Origin: Dichotomocladium elegans
Taxonomy: Eukaryota; Mucoromycota; Mucoromycetes; Mucorales; Lichtheimiaceae
Direction: 5' to 3'
Length of the DNA: 64,000 nucleotides
Assembly (NCBI GenBank): GCA_025716815.1
Contig: JAIXMN010000032.1
Coordinates: forward strand, 186,001-250,000
The notes under the pieces are model-generated. The model saw only the letters and a program-made list of their open reading frames with translations. It had not been told where the DNA came from and ran no database searches. The position numbers and the translations under genes are program-made. Positions 1-12,600 of this stretch are shown here, one piece after another. How positions within the stretch are numbered: position 1 is the stretch's first letter; every line of letters starts with the position of its first letter.

Positions 1-2769
1 TAACTGTATCTATCGATAAACCTCCAGTCGCAGTCCTTTACCTTATTGAGAGTCTGATCCTGATAGTGTTCCTCAACCGATTTGGTGGTCAGCCGCCGGC
101 GAGAAGATGATTGGCTTTCGGATCCATCATCGACGTCTGCGACCTAAAAAAAAACAACGTGGCATGGTCGAACAGCATCATTATCAGCCTTATCTTGTGC
201 GACTCGACTCAGAGTTCACTTCGCTTATACCTTCCGCTTTTGGCTCACTGCTGGCACCTCCTCTTCTGCGTCCTCCATCAGTATTGAACTTAGCTTTTTC
301 AAATTTTGTCCTATGCGCTGGATAGCATCGTGATCACGCGTTAGTTCATTCTTATCTTGCTCACGTTTCTTTTATAAGGCTACCTCGTCGATTACATCCG
401 CTTTTGGCAGTGTCTGATCATGTATCTCTTCCACCAAGGGCTTGTTGAGCGCAAGTGATTGCAAAACCGAGTATTGCAGTTGCAATGCTTCGTTTCCTGA
501 GTTAGTTCCGTGTCTTCAACTTTAGGGTTCTGCAATACCTGGGTTCTCAAATCTTTCTGGGTCGTACGTTTTCGATCTGACCTTCATTCCTGCTTTATTA
601 TCATCCCCGAAGATCGCTTTCATCGTCAGATTTATCTCTTCTTCGGTGGCTGAAAAAAAAAGAATATGTTAGATAATCAGCCACCTCTGCCGATCAGAGT
701 ACCTCTTTTGCTTACCGCTCTGTGTGGATGCCACTGGAAGATAGCGAATATCTTCTGAAAATGGCATTCGAATGATATGGAATCCAGGGGGCATGTCTTG
801 GATCCCATTCTCGTCAAACGTTTCACGCTGATTGGTGCATTTAAATTGAAAGACAAAGCACATAAATAAATAAAAGCCTGTTGGGTTTTCTCGTCCGTCC
901 TTACCTGCGGATAAAGAAGTGCAATCGATGTTAACGCATTGGATCTGGGTGTAAATGTGCAAACTCCCATTTTCCGCTTCTCAAGCATCTTCCTGAGTAA
1001 CGCTGCAAAGGCCCGGGTACTACCATTGTAAGCCTTGAAAGAAATAAGTACTTGGGTTCTCGACCACTGAGATAGTGAAACATACCTCCTCATCAGGATA
1101 GATAAAATAAGGGTGCCCTACGTTAGGAATATCATCGAGTCGTTCCATTCCCGTAAAGCCGATAAGCCGAATACCTAATAATATAAAAACCGGTTAAAAA
1201 TCACGCAACATTGATGCTGAGAAGCCGTAGAAACATGCTTGGGTCTGACATGGTTCGCAGTTTTTGGAGTTCTTCTTTAGAGAACACAGACTGCTCTCCG
1301 CCAACGTTAAAGCTATACTTTATCTCGGACGGCAGAAGATTTTGATTGGTGTCCTATATTTAAGGATGACGAAGAGATGCTGAGTACCACCACAGGCTAT
1401 GCTCAGGCAAACATCTTACCGCACATTTGTAAGTTGTGTCCGAAACGACCTCTGTAATTTGCTCGCCTACTGTGCTCACAGGTTGAGGAAGAGAGCGCTT
1501 TTGTTCCATTATCAGTGCGTATCTATCATGAACTGTCAATTCACAATAGGCATTTCATATTGTTTCTTTCGTTTTATTGCCTACCCTTTCACGCCGATCT
1601 CCAAGTCAGTCCCAATCCGGAAAGGGATCTGGAAGAGCGTGCGCTTTGGAGGTTCGCTGCGCCGGACGCGTTCGAGAAGTTCATCAATGTCATTGGACAT
1701 CGTAACTGTTTCGTCCAACTGTGTAACTGTGTCCGGGATGGTCTTCTGCGTTGCATGGATTTATGGATATATGAGCGCAGGTTCTGGGTCCTTTGTAGAT
1801 CTCCTGCTTTCTTACGCTATAGAATAAGTTAGGGTCGAATCGGTGTCCCTTCTTGTTCAGACCGAACACTTCCACCTGAATTCCAACGTCGTACAAATCC
1901 TAGAGGCATAGCATCAGCATAAGACGAATATATTGGATGGATGGGTATAGCGATAATCACCTTGGCGCGCTGGATGGCCGCTTGTCTCAGGCTTTCATTA
2001 TCCTGGTGCGGATTATCCTCATTAGTGATGACAAAGACACGTCGTGTGCCTCTTTGCTTTTTGCTATAATCCACAGTCAGTTTCGAGAAGATTGGCCATC
2101 TCGCGTTTGGACTTGCCTCTCCGCGAAGATATCACTGCACGTCCAGAACACATTACCAAATGGGTATTCCTCCTTCGCCAACCCATAATCTCTGAGAATA
2201 TCCCCATCTCCCTCTAAATAAAATACCCAAGCCATCAGTAAATGAAGATGGTCTTTTGCATACCTGCATACCTGAGCCATAGGATTCGGCCATTTTAGCC
2301 CTTGCAGCGTCTGGTATAGCAAGATCCTGTAGGAGATGGATATGCTTATGCCCTGCCTTGTTTTCATCCGACTCCTTTAGTCTAGGTAGTCAGCACCACG
2401 CTGTATGTCTATGCAGTGTTTTTTATAGCTCACCACGCTGAATAACAGCACGCCGACACGATCTGAGGTGGAGCCAATCATTTTGTTCATTATGACAGAA
2501 AACACGGCATCGAACGCAACTTTGATCGGGATTTTGCCGCTGCTCTCAGCAGTGTGCATGGCCTGGCCACAGTCAATTGCAAAGAGGATCTGATCTGTCG
2601 AGTCGTGCATGGACTAGCTCCGCCCACCAAAAAAAAGGAAGTGGTGTGGTCAGCAAAAGATAGAGGCAAAAAGCGTGTCTCGTTATAATTCTACCATGAT
2701 ATCTTCTGTAAAGATAGGATCCTCATCGTCATCATATGCGAATTGGCTGCTTCCGTAGGAATGGGACAT
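1..2769 (-). CDS. KU70: Ku70 subunit of the Ku DNA-end-binding heterodimer (3' end beyond window)
   Basis: Ku70 pairs with Ku80 to form a ring on broken DNA ends for non-homologous end joining and telomere maintenance in the nucleus. The start is the ATG at 2767-2769, followed by an acidic N-terminus (YDDDEDPIFTED). Exons 2769-2695 and 2613-2434 carry the start of the vWA domain (ILFAIDCGQAM, RVGVLLF). Later exons read HKHIHLLQDLAIPDA, FVITNEDNPHQDN, GSTRAFAALLRKMLEKRKMG and MPPGFHIIRMPFSEDIRYLP, all matching the vWA and beta-barrel core of Ku70. Further exons near 480-660 (YDPERFENP) and 400-500 lead to a basic, serine-rich linker; the C-terminal SAP region runs off the left edge. The intron at 2064-2116 seems to use a GC donor. 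Family assignment is secure; the exact 3' exons are not. Confidence 0.88.
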
Positions 2770-3016
2770 GGTTAACGCGTGATAATAAATGAAGTGGGAT
2801 TGCTGCGCTTGGAAGAAGATTCTGGGGGGGGGAGAGAAATTGTTGGGCATGATATTCTGCCAATGAAATTTGGGGGGAAAGTCGCATTAAGCAGGACCGT
2901 TGAGTGGGGACATTCCACTCCCTTGAGTTGGCCCCATTTCCAATAATTTATAACAGCATAAATTCATTCTGTTCTTGCTACTACCTAATATCCTTTTTTC
3001 CGCATCTCTTACCAGT

Positions 3017-5007
3017 ATGAAGAAGCTCGGAATCCTTCTGACAGGAGCGTTGCTACTTACCGTTTCCCATGCTGCGGCTCCACAACGGCCAGGGACGTGC
3101 GTCGATGCACCGACGGGCACTGCAGCATCCCTGCAAGCCCTCATTGACCATGCTTCCTTGAACGGGTACTGGAGATCTTTCATATTGAAAAGAACAAGAG
3201 GCTCACCCTTTTATTCTCTAGCGACCCTGTTGTCAACCTTGGCCCTGGTCAGTAGAGCAAGAGGAGTCCCTGCTTTCACCTACTTGATTGGATTCGTTCT
3301 TATCCGTGAAGTATCTTTTGATTAGGCGTCTACCACTTGTCTGCAGACCAACCCATTGTACTCAAGCATGGAGTGTCGCTCCAAGCAAGCGACTCTGGTA
3401 GCCCACCCACAATTTTCGTTGGTCCGCAAGGCAACAGCACAGCCACATTGAGCGGTAAGCTGCAAACAGATGGCTGCAAGGATACCCATGTTTGACCTTC
3501 CTTTCTCCGCACAGTTCCTGCGGATAACAAAGGCTGGTCCATCAAGGGGATTGTGTTTGACAACGTCAACATTGTTGTCTCGGAGAACAACAATGGATAC
3601 GAGTCAAGTGTCCAAGGCAATCTTTTCATCAATGGCGGCCGTGGCTCTGTCATTTCCAGTTTTGGCCGCAATCTTTATATCGGTAACTTGCTCTTATTTC
3701 AAATTGACTGTGTAGACTAACTTTGTATAGAGGGCAACATTTTTCTGCGTGATTACGCTCATCGAGGCCTGGCGCTGATTCCTAACGTCAATACTACTAG
3801 TAATATGTTCTTCTTAATGCATATGCCACTCCACCTCCACCACCGACACAGACACACACACGCACACACGACCTCGCTCCACTCTATCAGTGATCTTTAA
3901 TACTCACATTCATTTCTATATCTTGCAGACGCAGGTGTTGTGTTTACTTCTCAGAAGGCCAGCGTGATCGCTAACAATATCTTTGGCATGGACCTCCGGG
4001 AGGCTCGCAAGGTCGAACCCTACGTCGCACCTGAACTGCAGCATGTGTTGCGTGGACTGGAATATTACCAGCGATGCCACAGTCGTGTGTTTGACCACGA
4101 GCAGGGCTATCTTGCCTCGGGCGTGCAGCTCTACTCGACTGTGGATATCACGATCAAGGGCAACATTCTCAATGGGACCTTTCCCGACCGGTTCCTCTAT
4201 GGGCAGGACCACGGTATTAGTGTGGTCGGATCCAACGAGACGTATGTGTATCAGAACTTCTTTGCCGGCTGGGAGCTGGCCGACTTTGGCGGAGGAATCC
4301 GGTTCACGTCTGCGGTGGACGGGTACGTGATATCCAACTACTTCGCGAACACGGCGGCTATGATGTACGCCGCTGTTCACGCCGATTTTATGCAGGTCCA
4401 CAACATGGTTGTCTACAACAACATGTTCTACAAATTCCTCGGTAAGCAATGGGAGCCCAAGGACCCTGCCCTGAACGGCTGGCTCTACGAGGGCATCACC
4501 TTCTTTGACTTCTACACCGCACGCCTGAACTACACGATCGCGCCGCCCATATGGAACTCGTCCGTACCTTTGTCACCCTGGGGATGGCACATTGTCATCT
4601 CTGACAACAAGTTTGCTGCCGCAAAAGGCCTCGATCCAAACGTCATCAGCCTCGGAAATCTCGACCCGTCCTCGGCCTACGTCGACCGCCGAAATTGCTA
4701 TACGACAACGCCTCTTGTCTCAGACGCCGAGTCAGGCTCGACCGTCGCCCTCCTCTGGCGCCAGACATACGATCCAGGCTTAACTACGCAGTTCGGTGGC
4801 AAGGTCCCGAAATCATTCAATCTGTATTCGGACAAGAACCTCCTGGACAACGTCCCTGCCAACCTCCGGTATCTGCCCATCCCGGACTATTGGAAGGCAT
4901 TTACCCTCGCCAATAATACTCAGCCCATGCTCCGCCCTGACTTGCCCTGCTACCACTCTTCTCCACGCCTGTCATCTGAAACGTATCTGCGTCCACAAAC
5001 GGACTAA
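3017..5007 (+). CDS. secreted right-handed parallel beta-helix (pectate-lyase-like) protein
   Basis: Six exons (3017-3165, 3222-3247, 3326-3454, 3515-3682, 3731-3799, 3929-5007) join in phase to 539 codons. The first 21 or so residues form a signal peptide (MKKLGILLTGALLLTVSHAAA), so the product should be secreted. The body has the short irregular repeats of a right-handed beta-helix, rich in Asn, Gly and Val: NGDPVVNLGPGVYHLSA, GWSIKGIVFDNVNI, GNIFLRDYAHRGLALIPNV, DITIKGNILNGTF, NMVVYNNMFYKF. Such folds occur in pectate lyases, pectin lyases and other carbohydrate-acting enzymes. I see no diagnostic catalytic motif, so substrate and activity are unassigned. Several NxS/T sites fit secretion. 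Exon 2 is only 26 nt but is needed to keep the frame. An AATAAA lies at 5075-5080. Confidence 0.8.
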
Positions 5008-5074
5008 TCAGAGGATACATATAATAGCCGTTCCATATTAATAGCGGGATAAAAAGTTGTTAGTATAACGATAC

Positions 5075-5080
5075 AATAAA
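5075..5080 (+). promoter_or_regulatory. AATAAA polyadenylation signal of the beta-helix gene
   Basis: Canonical hexamer 68 nt after the stop codon of the preceding gene, followed by a GT-rich stretch (about 5095-5112). Position and context fit a 3' processing signal; there is no direct proof. Confidence 0.4.
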
Positions 5081-5186
5081 GAAGTTGAGAGAGAGTGTGT
5101 GTATGTGTGTGGGGTGGATCGGGCTAGCTGCACAGGGACAGGAACAGGGACTGGGGCCGGGGGAAAGGGGGTGGGGAAGGAGAGAT

Positions 5187-8100
5187 CTAAATAAAAATAA
5201 TCTTTTCTGACTTGGTAACCGTGGGACCTCGTTTCACTTGCAGAGTCGAACCAAATGCTGGGACGGCATCAATCCCCACTTGTGATAACAATTGATCTTT
5301 GCAGAGAATCCTTAACACAACTGGCGCTGGTGTGCCTTGGGATGTTGTGATGAATTTGGCAAGTAAGCGAGCTTTGTCCGGCTGTTGCATCGCTAAATCC
5401 GTCTGCCACGTCAAAACTTTTTTAGTCACGTCCCATGCGCCCTGTGGTGTGCTCTGGACGTTGGCCACCTCCGCAGAGTCATACTTGACCTGAACAGTCA
5501 CCTGACTCTTCTGCGGCACGAATGCGTCTGTCGTCTGGTATTTTACTATCAGGTACGAGCTCTCAGGAATACACTTCCATGCAGGCTGGAGGTTGATCGG
5601 CAACACACTCGTCGGAGCCTCAAACTGGTAAACAAAGCACGTGACAGGTGTTCGGCGGAAGCTGTCAAATGCCTCGGCTTTCAAAATATAGATGTCAGAC
5701 TCATTCTGGAAGGGCTCCACAAAGGTCGTGTTCGTCTTTATCTGCGCATTGTAACCAGGGCTATTGAGACGCAGCAAAAGAGGTCCGGCTGCGGCTGACG
5801 GGCCATGGTAGACCAGCTTGATCTGGCCGCTGATCCGCACAAGCTCGTTTACGGCCGGATCGCGCTCGGCAACCTCAATAATGGATGCATAGATCTGAGA
5901 ATGGCCCGCCTCAGATCCAATGGGATGAATACCAGTACCAGTGGTCTCATATGATAAAACTGGGCTTTGAGAGGACGGTGTAGACAGCTCAACTGAGTTC
6001 TGGTTGAACGGGTTGGTGGGCGTCGTTGATACTGATGAGATCGCTGATCCCGACTGGATTCCCTCAAGTGATAGACTGTGCTGACTGCCAAATGCAGATG
6101 AGTCGAGATGCATGCTACGGATGTTCCTATTATTATTGTTTCGTCAGATCAACTCGCTTCAGTTTACAATGCCCCTCCCTAGAATTTACTCTCGTCGTCC
6201 CCGTGGTCGGCGTGATACAGATGGTGTACGCTTGATATGACGTGGATCTTATCAATTAAAGTTCTAGTTTTCTCTCTTTTTAGCTTACATCGCGTAGCAG
6301 GGTTGACATTCGATTGAGCGCCGCATTGGCCTCGGGATCGCTCGCTTTGATGGCATCTTCCCGGATATCAATTTTAAGACGCGATGCTAGACTACTGAGT
6401 TGCACTTATTAAAATGAAAAAGCAGAAGTCCATCTATTGCACCCAATATCATATTTACCCCTCGTTATCAAACTCATCGACTTGGCTATCTTGTAAGGCT
6501 GTAGTGTATGCAGACCGATCAACAGGAGGGATTGTATATCCTTCATCGTCTACTGCAGGTGTCTGTGACCGCATCGTGATAAGTAAAAAAGAAGACATGT
6601 ATATCATGATGTGCATATATTTCACCTCAGTCGGCTGAGCAGGGCCCACAGCTGGTGTCGCTATTGGCGCGGACTGATTTTCAGAAGGAACAGGAGAAGA
6701 TGGGCTGCCAGCATCCTGAACTTGTGACACTCTGCTATTGCTTAAATCTGCATGATGGGTATGTCCGTTCGATTCCTCGTCAATTGTTCCAAATGCCTGT
6801 GTGCTTTCAAGGTGTGAGTGCATAAATATATCCTGAAAAATAGCATGAAGACTCGATATGTCCCCAGACTTACTCAGGCAGGCGGGTGGCAGATCCATTA
6901 CGAGTCATCCGTCTTATCGAAAAGGTAGATTTGACTATGCCACGTTTAGGAAACGATCATCGCCAAATAATGAAAATAATAATAATAATAAGGCGCTACC
7001 TCGATTTGACTTAGGAGAGGATAAAGAACGTGGTGCATCGGATTCAGAGCGATTGACAAAACTGCTATGGCTCGTTTGTTGGCTTTCGGCGCTGGGTCTG
7101 CGCGATTGTGTTTGACCCGATATCTTGACCAGGCTGTGACCTCGAGCGTTGCAATGACGCTTGATCTCTGCATCCACATCCAACTCTGTTGCTGCCGAAG
7201 CGGCAAGGTTAACAAGCTACCATACCCACTGCCGCTTAGCGTCTCTTTCCATTTCGCAATTCTTTGTTGGTAGAACTATCGAATACCTCCATGCGCTTCA
7301 TCGAGTGTTCCGTCTGTATCTCTCCAAAACGCACCACAAGAGTCTTGAGCCGCTGCAGACGAGACTCTTCCAAAAGTTGATGATGCTACCGTAGTAATTA
7401 GTTATCTTCGCCTTACTGCTCCGAAATCTCCGCCATGCTGCCCTATACCATTAGATATTGTGGCCCTTCTTTTTGCCATGTAGCCAGTGCGCTTTCCATT
7501 CCGCGTTTGCTAATACTGTTATCCTTGTTGGACCGTTTGAACAAGGAAGCGCTCTTGTCGCCCGATTTTTTGTTCTAGATATCATTATGAGTATCGCAAA
7601 CTTGCGAAAATAACTGTTCAATTAATTTAATTACCTTTTTTGCATTCTCGTCGTATTCTTTGGCGAGATTTGCAAAAGTGGCCTCCATCTTCGAGAGGAA
7701 CGATGAGTTTCGTTATGCATTAAGTGTGCCAAAATTCATCAAGCGATCAGCAAGTCATTACCGATTTAACTTTGCTGTACTCTGACGGCGGGTTTTTGAG
7801 AGGCTTTTCGATCTCGTCCGCAATCTTGTAGCTGAGCATGGCATGTGCAGTTGAAATCTCAGTGAGCTCATTAAACAAAAGATCCCATACAGGAGCGAAG
7901 TTGCTACAATAGTAAGCAAGTATCGATGTAACAACGTGTGTATGAGCATATATTGCAGAAATGTGTACAACACCATCAACATACCCCAAGAGCGTCTTGT
8001 CGGTTACATAAAGTTTCTTGGCAGCCTTGTCAAGGCTTCGTGCATATTGCTGTTCAATTTGTGCTCTATTAGTTTTATAAGCAATGCATGGATTAGTGTG

Positions 8101-8347
8101 AGATTTATTCTATTCTCATAACCGAGCGCAATTAACCTCTCTCTAAAGTAAGTAACTAGTTCTTCGTCAAGCATACGGCCCTGCTTAACCCGCTCCTGAA
8201 CAGCGTCAATGCCGTCCTTGGGTCTGGCAGTCTATAGAGTCGGAATGGAATTGCGAATAAGCGAAAAGCGATCATGAGGGTGAGCGCAAAGCATATGCTG
8301 ACCAGAAATGCATCAACAAAAGGAGTGTTTGTTGAATCTTGAACCAT
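5187..8347 (-). CDS. SYP1: muniscin / Syp1-FCHo family endocytic adaptor (F-BAR plus mu-homology domain)
   Basis: Muniscins are early clathrin-site proteins: an F-BAR domain bends plasma membrane and a C-terminal mu-homology domain binds cargo and adaptors. Start ATG at 8347 gives MVQDSTNTPFVDAFL. The next exons read DGIDAVQERVKQGRMLDEEL and, near 7750-7990, a helical F-BAR stretch (VWDLLFNELTEISTAHAML). Near 6430-6900 a Ser/Pro/Gln-rich linker contains VDDEGYTIPPVDRS, the DEEGY motif typical of muniscins; near 6290-6390 the exon DIREDAIKASDPEANAAL is also family-typical. The last exon (5187 to about 6114) is the mu-homology domain, with beta strands such as ISGQIKLVYHGP and CIPESSYLIVKYQT. 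About ten exons. The ends are well supported and the internal exon borders approximate. Confidence 0.82.
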
Positions 8348-8508
8348 TAAATTCGAGCAGATAGATAAGTAATGTTGTATTAATTAAAGAAAGGAAGAAT
8401 GAGTGAGGGAGTGTTTATTGTGAGTGTGTGCTGGGGAGGGGTAGCAAAAGAGAGATAGTAACCGAACTTTTCGTCGTTGCTCAGATTTTCTACCTCGAAC
8501 CATAATTG

Positions 8509-9000
8509 CTACAGTTTGCGTTTCACCGCCACCTGAAATTTACCCGCAACCAAATCGTCTCGCCTGGATCGTTCCTCAGGAAATAGGTTGGCCGTTAATA
8601 AAAAGAAATATCTTTTCTGCCATATCAAATAGTTAAGTTTGCCTACGATACACTTACCTTCCATTTCGTCGATCATCACTGTGCCCACAGGACTCCCCCC
8701 CCCACTTACTTTTACGTTGCCCCAAACGGTGGCTGGTGTCACCCAGCTTCCCGGCATGTTGTTTTGATAAATTAAGGAATAACTCGCATTGGCAGCACAG
8801 CCCAATGGGCAGCGCTAGATAATATTCGTCGAAAAGAGTCTCTATATAGTACGTATGTCATTGACATACTTTGATAGTTAGTGCCACCAGGGATAGCACT
8901 CACAAACGCTTCGTGTACATCTTGGTGGCGCTTAATTCGCGTGGATGCGTAAATAATCTTTAAACAATGGCCGTCCATGATGTGAATAGTTCCAAACCTT
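8509..9000 (-). CDS. unassigned exon cluster, possible small gene or gene remnant
   Basis: No family recognised. On the minus strand an open stretch read from about 8960 (HCLKIIYASTRIKRHQDVHE) ends at a GTGAGT donor. It can be joined in phase to an exon around 8730-8815 (ANASYSLIYQNNMPGSW, VTPATVWGNVKV), which ends at a GTAAGT donor beside a run of ten G/C. A third piece lies at 8660-8690, with another GTAAGT, and a last open stretch at 8509-8620. Three consensus donors in a row argue for real coding, but start codon, total length and function are unknown. It could be a decayed gene. Confidence 0.3.
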
Positions 9001-9011
9001 GAATGATCCAA

Positions 9012-10221
9012 TTATTGACTCTCTCCCGGATCAGGCATATCTTTTCGCCACGGAAGCTTACAAACGTTGAATACCTCGATGATATGGAGAACGAACAGCA
9101 GCGGACAGTCGCGATCCCCACATAAGTAGAACCGTTATATTTTTAGATGCGGCGCCTATTTAAAAAGAAATTCATGCTAGCTTTGCTAATGTGGTCGTCT
9201 TCTGGGTTATTTATTTCCTATGTTTGTACTACAATGAGTATTACCTAACAGCTATTTGCTTCCCATCATACATGGCACATGCATTTCTGTATATAGCATG
9301 TGCGGAGCTAAGCAAATCCAGGAAGAAGGTCAAGAGTCGATTAGTCGTGTGTTATTGTGCAAAAGGTAAGAGGCACGCAAATGAGCTTTAGGATAAAAAA
9401 CGGTTGAGATTACCTGTGCGCAATTGTTTAAGCGCTATTTAAACACGGAAACGGAAAAAGAACACGGGTCAGCTGAGAAACTGCAGGTGCGCGTTGCTGC
9501 AATATGCAGGCAACTCTTGGTAACTGTAAATAGCAACCTTCAGCGTATACTGCTGCTATGGAAATCAAATACGAGATCATGTATCTTGGTTTCAGCTGCA
9601 ACGAAAAATGAACATCTATGCTCACGATTCCACACACAGCCAGAAAAATCAATAACGATGATGGGTTATACCACGGATAATCATTGTTTAACGGAAATAA
9701 CGTAGCTTTACTGCTTACTAAATTCTATATGTCTATTGTTTATTTTACGCCAAACATATGGCGTGAGTGTCAACCCAAGTCATTGGCTCATTATCTTCCA
9801 ACAAAAGTGAACGAGCGGGTCCGGATGCTGTCGGATCGAAAAGGGAAAAAATGTGCGGGCAGATGACCCTAGTGTACTTAGCTGTTTAGCGCTATTTTCC
9901 TATTTAGACAGATCGCAGCGAAATATTCACCTCCTCGGAGGTCGTAAGACGTATGCGTCGAATATAGCACTGTAGGAAATCTTGGTGTTTAATATACAGA
10001 TTTTTCGGATTTTATAACACCTTTTCCCTATAGTCTAAATGACCAGTGCCTGACTTAAGTCTTGCATGGGATCGGTGTCTAGTACATACATATATATATA
10101 TATATATATACCCAAAAGATGTACTTGCATCAAACACACAGTAATCAAAATATATTTCTTTCCCCCTTTTCTGAAAAATATCGTATCTCTTTCTTGCATT
10201 TTCTATACACCTATTCATTTC
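9012..10221. other. intergenic region with a TA microsatellite
   Basis: About 1.2 kb without a recognisable gene. It holds scattered short open frames with no protein-family resemblance, a (TA)n run at about 10089-10112, and near 9427-9441 an imperfect palindrome built on GTTTAA/TTTAAAC. The 3' part presumably contains the promoter of the MFS gene. Confidence 0.5.
10085..10112. repeat. (TA)n microsatellite
   Basis: Alternating T/A run about 25 bp long, 110 bp upstream of the MFS transporter start codon. Confidence 0.9.
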
Positions 10222-12039
10222 ATGTCAAGCAGGCTAGGTGATGCATTTCGCTCCAGGATCTTACTTACTCCGCCTGTGGAGACCGACCCACGGCTATTGA
10301 GCAATCGTCAGAAGACACTGATAGCAACCATCGTATCTGTTTCGGCGAGTAGTACAGGGATTGCAAACACGATCTACTTCCCAGGTAAATAGCTCTTCCC
10401 CCAGCTCATTCTCGTGCCCATGCATTACGGATACAAACGGTGATGTGTTTCTATTATACAGGCATTCCGATACTCACCGTGGATCTTCAGACAACATCAC
10501 TCTTAATCACGCTCACTGCAGCTGCCTTTTCCCTCTTATCGGGTATTTCGCCCGTGTTTTGGGCGGCAGCTTCTGATTATTTTGAGATTCGCCGTTTCTT
10601 GATTCTCCTGTCTACCGTCATCTTTGGCTTATCGTCTATTGGGGCTGCCGTCATCAATACGATTGTCGGGTTAGTCGTACTTCGCTGTGTTCAAGCCATC
10701 GGTACCTCCTGCCTCATGTCTGTTGGTGCAGGTGTTATTGCAGATCTCTATCCGATTGAAGAACGCGGTGCTGCTTTTAGCAAGTATTATTTTGTTGTCT
10801 TCATTGGACCATTGCTAGGTCCTATCCTGGGTGGCTTCCTTACACTTAGCGGATTGGCCTGGCGATCAACGTTCTGGTTCTGTGCAGCCTTCGCAGCAAC
10901 AACTTTTGTGGTGGCATTCATTTTCTTGGATGAGACGTATCGACCATTAAGATTTGATGATCCGCAACCAACTGCGTCGACCACCACGACTGCAAGCGAA
11001 GAAATCAGTTCCCAAGAGATTGTTGAAAAACGAGAATCCGACGCTAAGAAAATACCTATTGTTACGGAGAAAGAAATTGACATGGGGGAGCAGGTATTCT
11101 TCAGTCAGTCATCTGCCTATTTTTTAAGAGACTGATCCGATCATCATAGCAGGCGAAGGCACCAGCAACTGTGCCTACAGCAGCTCCGCCTGCCCCTGTA
11201 GCGGCAACAACATCTGCGACTTCCATGTCACCATTACAGAAAAAGTCTATCAATCCATTCCGACCTCTTTTCTTGCTCAAATACCTGCATGTTATCCTTG
11301 TCGCCTTTTCAACGGCTGTGTTCTTTGGATCCATGCTTGTCCTCGAAATCATTCTTCCTGAGCAATTCGAAAAGGCCTATGGCTTCAATTCATGGAAAAT
11401 TGGTATGTTACATACATGCATGCACAGCATACATCACTTCTTGAATCTCTAAAAACTCATCGATTGAATGGCATTGTAGGTTTGAGCTTTATCGGCAGCG
11501 GCCTGGGTAATGTTGTTGGATCGCGCATCAGCGCATTCCTATCCGACCGTCTCTTGCTCCGGGCACGCACAAAACGCGCCGGTATATGCCGAATCGAAGA
11601 CCGCCTTACGCCCAACATTTGGCCGTGCGGGTTCATCTTGCTGCCATTAGGAACGCTTCTATTTGGTTGGGGTATCCAAATGCATTATTCGTACTGGGTA
11701 CCCATCGTCGCTTTTGCTATACAAACCTCTGGTCTTGTCCAAGTAAACACCACGCTCAGCGCATACATTGTCGATTCCCTTCCAGGCATGGGCGCCGGTG
11801 CGAGTGCTGTCCTGAATTTTAGCCGGATGGTCTTTGCCTGCGTGCTCATGCTCGTGACAAATCCCATGGTTGAGACTCTCGGTGCAGGATACACGTGTAC
11901 ACTACTTGCTGGCCTTTCCATCTTCTCCATGTGCTTGATTGTCATTGTCAAGATTTATGGTTTAAACATGAGACGAGCAGCAGGTTTAGAACAAGAGAAT
12001 GAAAAGGCAAAAAGAGCTGATGCGGACACCCTTGCATGA
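10222..12039 (+). CDS. MFS multidrug transporter, DHA1/QDR type
   Basis: A plasma-membrane proton antiporter of the major facilitator superfamily, drug:H+ antiporter-1 family, most like fungal QDR (quinidine/polyamine resistance) transporters. Four exons (10222-10384, 10462-11093, 11150-11402, 11480-12039) join in phase to 535 residues, the family's usual length. Exon 1 has a short N-tail and TM1; exon 2 has TM2-6 with the DHA1 signature GVIADLYPIEERGAAFSKYY and PLLGPILGGFLT. A central hydrophilic Thr/Ser/Glu-rich loop spans exons 2 and 3; exons 3 and 4 carry TM7-12 (GSGLGNVVGSRISAFLSDR). Substrate cannot be deduced. A decayed copy follows immediately downstream. Confidence 0.88.
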
Positions 12040-12600
12040 TAACAATTATACATACACAAAGGCATAACCGAGCAGTAAAACGATAGAGGCAGTTCTGAGA
12101 TGTACATTATTCTCTTCTGTAATACGTTTATATAAAAAACATAACTACATCATCAACCATCACTACGTTTTTCTATTTACTGTATTTGCACATAAACACT
12201 GGTTTGCGTGCTGTATAGTATTTGGGCGTTCGGCCTTACAACGAATGTATGGTTACACTTCTGAGATATTTTCATGCGCCCGATGCAGCAGGCACCCCCT
12301 TTGAGATATATGTGTTCTTTTTCATCTTCTAGTGCCTAATGATGAGTAGTATACTTCCATTCATGAACCAGCCTTTTTTCTAAACAAAAAGAGGGCTAGA
12401 GCGCAGAGAGAATTAGAAACCCTATGGGTAGTTTTTTTTCAGAAACAAAAAAAAAATAAAGACGCTCTGTTGTATTCCACCATTGGTTTTTCTTGTATGC
12501 ACGATCCACGTATCTGCCATGGCGATTGCATTTTCATTGATTATTCGTAATGTTTTAATCCGCTGCTATCTTTGCTTAGAGGGTCATCTACGCCTTATGA
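12040..12600. other. intergenic spacer between the MFS gene and its decayed copy
   Basis: AT-rich, with short A and T runs near 12430-12460. It probably holds the 3' UTR of the transporter and the former promoter of the pseudogene. No gene seen. Confidence 0.45.

Noticed and set aside
2374..2434. Apparent frameshift in KU70 between GVLLFSV and the HKHIHLLQDL exon
   Set aside because: It disappears when the acceptor ACTAAAG at 2375 is used instead of CCTAG; the frame is then intact.
8480..8512. GGTTCGA on the minus strand, resembling a tRNA T-loop
   Set aside because: The T-stem does not pair and no acceptor stem or anticodon arm fits around it. No other tRNA candidate was found on either strand.
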